Of a DNA stretch of 64,000 nt, positions 59,378-64,000 are shown piece by piece. Within the stretch, counting starts at the first letter, position 1. Each line of letters opens with the position of its first letter. Source of the DNA: Flavobacterium hydrocarbonoxydans (GTDB lineage: Bacteria > Bacteroidota > Bacteroidia > Flavobacteriales > Flavobacteriaceae); assembly GCF_009789235.1 (NCBI RefSeq), contig NZ_WSTB01000008.1, positions 124,001 to 188,000 of the forward strand. The letters are read 5' to 3'. The notes beneath the pieces were generated by a model. It ran no database searches. It was not told where the DNA came from and was given only the letters and a program-made list of their open reading frames with translations. The position numbers and the translations under genes are program-made.

Positions 59378-61087
59378 TTACCAACCTGGATTTTGATTAT
59401 AATCTCCATTAGCCAATCTAATTTCTGTTTCAGGAATTGGAACTAAACCTTTCGTTTCTGTTCTGTATTTTGCAGTATAATTTGCAGCAGTACCTGAATT
59501 GTTTACCGGAATAGGATCGTTAAATGCTGTCTCAACATCTCCCCAACGTACTAAGTCGAACCAGTGTAAACCTTCGAAAGCAAGTTCGTGTAAACGCTCT
59601 TCTTTTAAAGCAGCAAGAGAGTAACCTACAGGTGGTAAACCACCAGCTCTTTGTCTTACCGCATTCATTCCTGTTGCAGTTTTAGTGATTTCTGAGTGCA
59701 TTAATAATACATCAGCATAACGCATTAAAATAAAATCCTGAGCATGCATCAATTGCATATCTGTATTAGACCAATCATATAATTGTACAAACATACCTAC
59801 GTTTGCTCCTGCAGCTGTTGGATATTGTACTGATGTATATTTTTTATTAAAAAACCCTGTTTCATGATCTCCTTTTCCTGCAGCATAACCATCAGTTCTC
59901 TGGTCAGCTTGTCCAACCTGAAGTATAGAACCTTTTTTTCTTGGGTCAGCATCAGCCCAGTTACCCCATAATTTAGGATTCACTGTACACCATCCCCATC
60001 CTTCTCCAAAAGGAACTAATGATTGTCCACGGATAGAATTAAACAAAGCAAGTCTATTAGTATAAATATTACCATTGCTCCATCCCCAGTCTCCAAAAGA
60101 AAATCTTTGTACAAACATTGATTCTTTATTACCAGTACCAAACGTTGGTGCTAAACCATCTTGTCCAGCCCATGATAAATTTTCAGTGTCAGCCCAAGGC
60201 AAAACAGTTTCGCCTGCAGCAATGTTTAGATATGAATAAGGCCAAAGATTTCTGAAATCCGAAACCAAAGCGTGACCGCTATTAGCTATACAATCATTCA
60301 AATACCCTGCAACATCTGTAGCGCTTAAAGAACCTCCACCAGCTAATGGCAAAGTTTCCGTAGCCTGTTTTTCGATATTAGTCATATAACCCGTATAATA
60401 CAAATAAACACGAGCCAAATATGCCTCTGCAACCCATTTGTTAGCATGTCCATAGCTAGAAGTTGGAATGCTTGTTACCGGTGTAGCCGGCATTGTTTCA
60501 ATAGCCAATTTTAAATCAGCGGCAATTTGCGCATACGTTTCTGTATAAGTAGATCTTGGTACCTTTCTGTCTCCTTCAAAAGTTGTAATTAAAGGAACTC
60601 CACCAAAAAATTTAGCCATTCTGAAGTAGAAAAAAGCTCTCATAAATAAAGCTTCACCAATCGCTTGCTTTTTGAATGCTTCAGCTTCAGCCGGAGTAGT
60701 AAAGTAAGTATTAAAATTAGCCACAGGTGTTCTTTCGATAATGGCATTGGCTCTTGCAATACCTTTGTATGACTGTGTCCATAAATCGCGATATGTATCT
60801 TCAGTTGGATCTTCGAAATTATCTACCCATTTGGCCGTTTTATCATCTGCTCCACCACCACCTAACATCATGTTATCCATCAGGTTGGCAGCCATTTGTT
60901 CCTCGCTATGAATATTTACCGTGTAGATTGCATTGTAAACACCCGCCATAGCTTCATCAATATCGGTAGGCGTTTTGTAGAAAGTATCCAAACTTTTTTC
61001 GGAAATATTCTCTGTATCGATGTACTCCTCACAACTTGTGGCAACAAAAAGTGCTGAAATTGCTATTAAATATTTTATATTTTTCAT
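59378..61087 (-). CDS. SusD/RagB-family outer-membrane lipoprotein
   Basis: A 569-residue lipoprotein (C19 in ATSC) that acts as the lid of the SusC transporter and binds the glycan. SLDTFYKTPTDIDEAMAGVYNAIY and the late ALKEERLHELAFEGLHWFDLVRWGD are SusD signatures. Preceded by susC with an 18-bp gap and followed by the lipoprotein gene. Confidence 0.96.
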   Translation of the reverse strand: MKNIKYLIAISALFVATSCEEYIDTENISEKSLDTFYKTPTDIDEAMAGVYNAIYTVNIHSEEQMAANLMDNMMLGGGGADDKTAKWVDNFEDPTEDTYRDLWTQSYKGIARANAIIERTPVANFNTYFTTPAEAEAFKKQAIGEALFMRAFFYFRMAKFFGGVPLITTFEGDRKVPRSTYTETYAQIAADLKLAIETMPATPVTSIPTSSYGHANKWVAEAYLARVYLYYTGYMTNIEKQATETLPLAGGGSLSATDVAGYLNDCIANSGHALVSDFRNLWPYSYLNIAAGETVLPWADTENLSWAGQDGLAPTFGTGNKESMFVQRFSFGDWGWSNGNIYTNRLALFNSIRGQSLVPFGEGWGWCTVNPKLWGNWADADPRKKGSILQVGQADQRTDGYAAGKGDHETGFFNKKYTSVQYPTAAGANVGMFVQLYDWSNTDMQLMHAQDFILMRYADVLLMHSEITKTATGMNAVRQRAGGLPPVGYSLAALKEERLHELAFEGLHWFDLVRWGDVETAFNDPIPVNNSGTAANYTAKYRTETKGLVPIPETEIRLANGDYNQNPGW

Positions 61088-61105
61088 TGTTATAATGTAT
61101 TTTTA

Positions 61106-64000
61106 TTAAAAATCTGCACTTAAACCAAACATTACTGTTCTAGATTGCGGATATAAACCAAGATCTACTCCTGAAGCCCAAGGCATATTTGTATCATCTC
61201 CTCCAAAACGAACCTCCGGATCCATACCATCATACTCTGTAAAAGTGTATAAATTGTTTACTGCCACATAGAATTTTAAGTTAGAGATAAACTTAAAGTC
61301 AGCCAATATCTCATTAAAATTATACCCTAACGTTAAGTTGTTTATTCTTAAGTAATCAGCATCGTGCATGTAGATATCTGAAATTTCATTGGTATTTCTA
61401 TTTGATACAGAAGACAATCTCGGCATCTTGTTTGAAGTTCCTTCACCATGCCAACGATTAAAAACATCTGAAGTATAGTTTTGTTTAGGGCTATCAGAAA
61501 AAGATCGATACGATTGCATAATCTGTCTTCCAAATTTACCAGCCATTGTAGTATTTAGATATACATTTTTGTATTCAAAATTCAACTGAATCCCTAACTC
61601 AAAATCCGGGTTTGGTTTTCCTAAATATCCTTTATCTTTTTCATCAATTACACCATCTTGGTTTTGATCTACAAAACGCACATCTCCCGGACGTTGGTCA
61701 GCAAAATAAGGCTGACCTGTAGGTCCTACATAAGCATCCGCTTCTTGTTGGTTTTGGATAATACCATCTGTTTTGTAACCGTAGAAGAAACCAATAGGCT
61801 GTCCTACCTGTGCTCTTGAAATTTCTGAAGTTCCCTGAGACAATACATGAGCTTTCCCGTGAAGTATTCCATCAGCATTGTTAACTTCTGTCACTTCATT
61901 TTTGTTGAAAGCACCACTTACGGTAGCACCATATTTAAAATCTCCAATTTTATCTTTCCAGTTTACAGAAAATTCAAGTCCTGAGTTTACAATTGTCCCA
62001 CCATTAACAAATGGAGCATCTAATCCAGTTGTTCCTCTAATAGCATCAATAACTAACCAGCCTTTAGTTGATTTTTTGTACCAGTCGATAGTTGCTCCTA
62101 ATCGTGAATCGAAGAAAGCCAAATCAAGACCAAAATCTAATTGTTCTGATGTTTCCCATGATATTACAGGATTAGGTAGTACTTTAGGGTAAGCAGTTGC
62201 TCCTGAAACAGGTTTAGTGTCTCCGAAAAAATATCCTGGAAATGCATAAGCAATACTTGAACTATAATAGTAGGCATAAGGTACATTTTCATTTCCATTT
62301 TGTCCCCAACTTGCTCTTAATTTAGCATAATCAAGCAAACCTGACGTACCAGACATAAAATCTTCTTTGGTAATTACCCAACCTGCAGATACTGATGGAA
62401 AATAACTTCTTCTTTCTCCCTTTGCAAAATTTGAGGAAGCATCAACACGCATCGTACCAGATAAAAGGTATTTTTCTTTATAGTCATATTGCGCTCTTCC
62501 GAAGTAAGACCAGACACCTCCACCTCCAGCAGCATTATCCATACCATTAGCATTGATATCATTGATAGATGCAGGAGATTTTGTATTGTTTAAATATGCA
62601 TATTTTGGATCAGTACCAAACAATAAGCCATTTCTCGAAGCACTTATTGAATTATTTAAATCATATTGAATTAACTCAGTACCAGCAACAGCAGTAACTT
62701 TATGATCTCCAAATCTTTTTTCGTATGAAATAGTATTGGTCCATGTTGAGTTAATACCAATATACTGATTTTGAGAAGCTCCATCAACAGCATCGTTATA
62801 AAGCACTCCTAAATGATACGTTGAATTCATAGATCTTCCGTATCCAAACCAAGAATCAATTCCGTAAGTTGTTTTGAATTTTAAATTCAAAATAGGTTCA
62901 ACTTCTAAAAATACATTTCCAATGATTTTACTATCTCTTGGGTAGCTAAAATTACTTCTGTAATACATTACTGCCAATGGATTGGTTTGTGTATTATGAA
63001 TACCATCTAAAGTTGGTGTAAATCCTAATGGACTGATATTTCTATCAATAGCAGGTTGCCAATATGCAGGCATCAAAGGATTCTGAACTAATGCATTGTG
63101 CAAATCGTTACCATAGATGTCACCATTTGAAACCGATCTGTTTTGTGTATTGGTATAGGTTAAGTTTTCTCCAACAGTAATGATAGCATGTTGATCGTTC
63201 TTTTTCAACACCATTTGTGTATTCATTCTAGCTGTAAATCTTTTAAATCCAGCATCTACCAGATTTCCGCCAATGATACCATCCTGATCAAAATACGACG
63301 CACCGAAAGAGTATGTAATATCTTCGCTACCACCTGTAATATTAAGCGCGTGACTTACAATAGGTGCATCTTTTTTAGACATTTCATTAACCCAGTTGGT
63401 ACCTTTCCAACCGTTTTGCAGGTTGTTCCAGATTTCATCTCCTAATTGTGTACCAGCACCAGGATAATTCGTATTCAACCAAGTGTTATTCGTTAACATT
63501 GCATGCCAGTCATGTGGAGCCTTACCATCATTAAGATTTCCTTCATCCATAATGTACATATACTCCTGTGCATTCAAAGGGTCTAAGTTTTTATAGATAT
63601 TTTGGATACCAAAGTAAGAGTCATAACTAATTCTAGCTGGTCTTCCTTTACGTCCTTTAACAGTGGTAACCAAAACTACACCGTTTGCCGCTCTGGAACC
63701 ATAGATAGCAGCAGAAGCTGCATCTTTCAAAACATCAATAGATTCGATATCAGCAGGGCTTAAATAATCTATGTTTCCAACCGGTACACCATCTACAATG
63801 TATAAAGGGTTTGAATTACCATTTGTCCCCATACCACGAATAGTTACTTTAGTTCCTGCACCAGGCGCTCCACTATTTCTGGTAACCGCAACTCCGGGTG
63901 CAATACCCTGAAGTGATTCCATTGCAGATCCAGTATTCAGATCCTGAAGTGCTTCTCCTTTAAAGTTAGCAGCCGCTCCTGTAATTAAACCTTTCTTTTG
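61106..64000 (-). CDS. SusC/RagA-family TonB-linked outer-membrane transporter (partial)
   Basis: At least 964 residues are visible; the reading frame stays open to the window edge, so the N-terminus (signal peptide, carboxypeptidase-like domain, TonB box) lies outside. The visible part starts in the plug (KKGLITGAAANFKGEAL, then GVAVTRNSGAPGAGTKVTIRG, SNPLYIVDGVPVGN, SAAIYGSRAANGVVLVTT) and runs through the barrel to the aromatic end SADF. It imports oligosaccharides captured with SusD. An internal Met at 63922 is not the real start. Confidence 0.95.
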   Translation of the reverse strand, partial: QKKGLITGAAANFKGEALQDLNTGSAMESLQGIAPGVAVTRNSGAPGAGTKVTIRGMGTNGNSNPLYIVDGVPVGNIDYLSPADIESIDVLKDAASAAIYGSRAANGVVLVTTVKGRKGRPARISYDSYFGIQNIYKNLDPLNAQEYMYIMDEGNLNDGKAPHDWHAMLTNNTWLNTNYPGAGTQLGDEIWNNLQNGWKGTNWVNEMSKKDAPIVSHALNITGGSEDITYSFGASYFDQDGIIGGNLVDAGFKRFTARMNTQMVLKKNDQHAIITVGENLTYTNTQNRSVSNGDIYGNDLHNALVQNPLMPAYWQPAIDRNISPLGFTPTLDGIHNTQTNPLAVMYYRSNFSYPRDSKIIGNVFLEVEPILNLKFKTTYGIDSWFGYGRSMNSTYHLGVLYNDAVDGASQNQYIGINSTWTNTISYEKRFGDHKVTAVAGTELIQYDLNNSISASRNGLLFGTDPKYAYLNNTKSPASINDINANGMDNAAGGGGVWSYFGRAQYDYKEKYLLSGTMRVDASSNFAKGERRSYFPSVSAGWVITKEDFMSGTSGLLDYAKLRASWGQNGNENVPYAYYYSSSIAYAFPGYFFGDTKPVSGATAYPKVLPNPVISWETSEQLDFGLDLAFFDSRLGATIDWYKKSTKGWLVIDAIRGTTGLDAPFVNGGTIVNSGLEFSVNWKDKIGDFKYGATVSGAFNKNEVTEVNNADGILHGKAHVLSQGTSEISRAQVGQPIGFFYGYKTDGIIQNQQEADAYVGPTGQPYFADQRPGDVRFVDQNQDGVIDEKDKGYLGKPNPDFELGIQLNFEYKNVYLNTTMAGKFGRQIMQSYRSFSDSPKQNYTSDVFNRWHGEGTSNKMPRLSSVSNRNTNEISDIYMHDADYLRINNLTLGYNFNEILADFKFISNLKFYVAVNNLYTFTEYDGMDPEVRFGGDDTNMPWASGVDLGLYPQSRTVMFGLSADF

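Noticed and set aside
59352..59384. Earlier start for the lipoprotein after susD
   Set aside because: It overlaps the susD stop and puts extra residues before a good lipoprotein signal peptide.
63922..63924. Start codon of susC at the internal Met
   Set aside because: The frame continues upstream with plug-domain sequence (ITGAAANFKGEAL) to the window edge.

Overview
The window is AT-rich DNA from a member of the Bacteroidota, very probably the genus Flavobacterium. This rests on gene content (SusC/SusD pair, TonB receptors, Bacteroidota-type DUF families, a GGGPS homologue, a GxxExxY protein), on start sites without clear Shine-Dalgarno sequences, and on many promoters with the Bacteroidota -7 box TAnnTTTG, several with a TTTG -33 box 18-19 bases upstream. 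The genus is inferred from familiarity with these protein sequences, not from a search.

Layout. 1-840: two near-identical tRNA-Gln genes on the minus strand, each in its own promoter unit. 0.8-12 kb: housekeeping genes (GT117-type membrane protein, polysaccharide deacetylase, a thioredoxin-fold protein without its cysteines, metallophosphoesterase, polA, a LacI regulator). 12.1-15.1 kb: translation operon rplM-rpsI-rpsB-tsf with a structured RNA leader before rpsB. 15.3-23.4 kb: Dcp peptidase, a giant TraB/GumN protein, a queuosine precursor transporter, a lipoprotein and tag. 23.4-31.3 kb: a complete thiamine operon, thiS-thiC-tenI-like-thiD-thiE-thiG-thiH-thiF, behind a TPP riboswitch; a 570-bp cassette with a GxxExxY gene between 41-bp perfect inverted repeats sits exactly between thiG and thiH. 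A second TPP riboswitch (39.5 kb, minus strand) precedes a TonB-dependent receptor, which is therefore probably the outer-membrane thiamine receptor. 39.6-43.5 kb: operon of a GGGPS-like synthase, pnuC, a nicotinamide riboside kinase/DUF4301 fusion and arfB. 43.6-47 kb: Crp/Fnr regulator, small membrane protein, phosphopantetheinyl transferase, ahcY. 48-52.3 kb: an alkylation-damage repair neighbourhood in which Ada is split (AraC-Ogt fusion, separate metal-binding domain) next to AlkB, another 2OG-Fe(II) oxygenase and a YjbR-type protein. 52.3-64 kb: a polysaccharide utilisation locus (Nudix-like regulator, GH3, EEP-family protein, GH30, lipoprotein, SusD, SusC cut by the window edge), probably for a beta-glucan.

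The non-coding DNA is unusually rich in structure. Five repeat families recur: (i) heptamer arrays, often as inverted arms, which in places form stop codons or encode a signal peptide; (ii) GCAGATT-type repeats that bound the GxxExxY cassette and also occur without a gene in a nested array at 50 kb; (iii) short GACGCAC/GTGCGTC palindromes; (iv) an element with conserved arms and a variable centre, probably three copies; (v) a 12-13 unit degenerate array with an exact 21-bp period at 48.9-49.2 kb. The strongest candidates for an undescribed system are the GxxExxY cassette with its orphan repeats and the 21-bp array.
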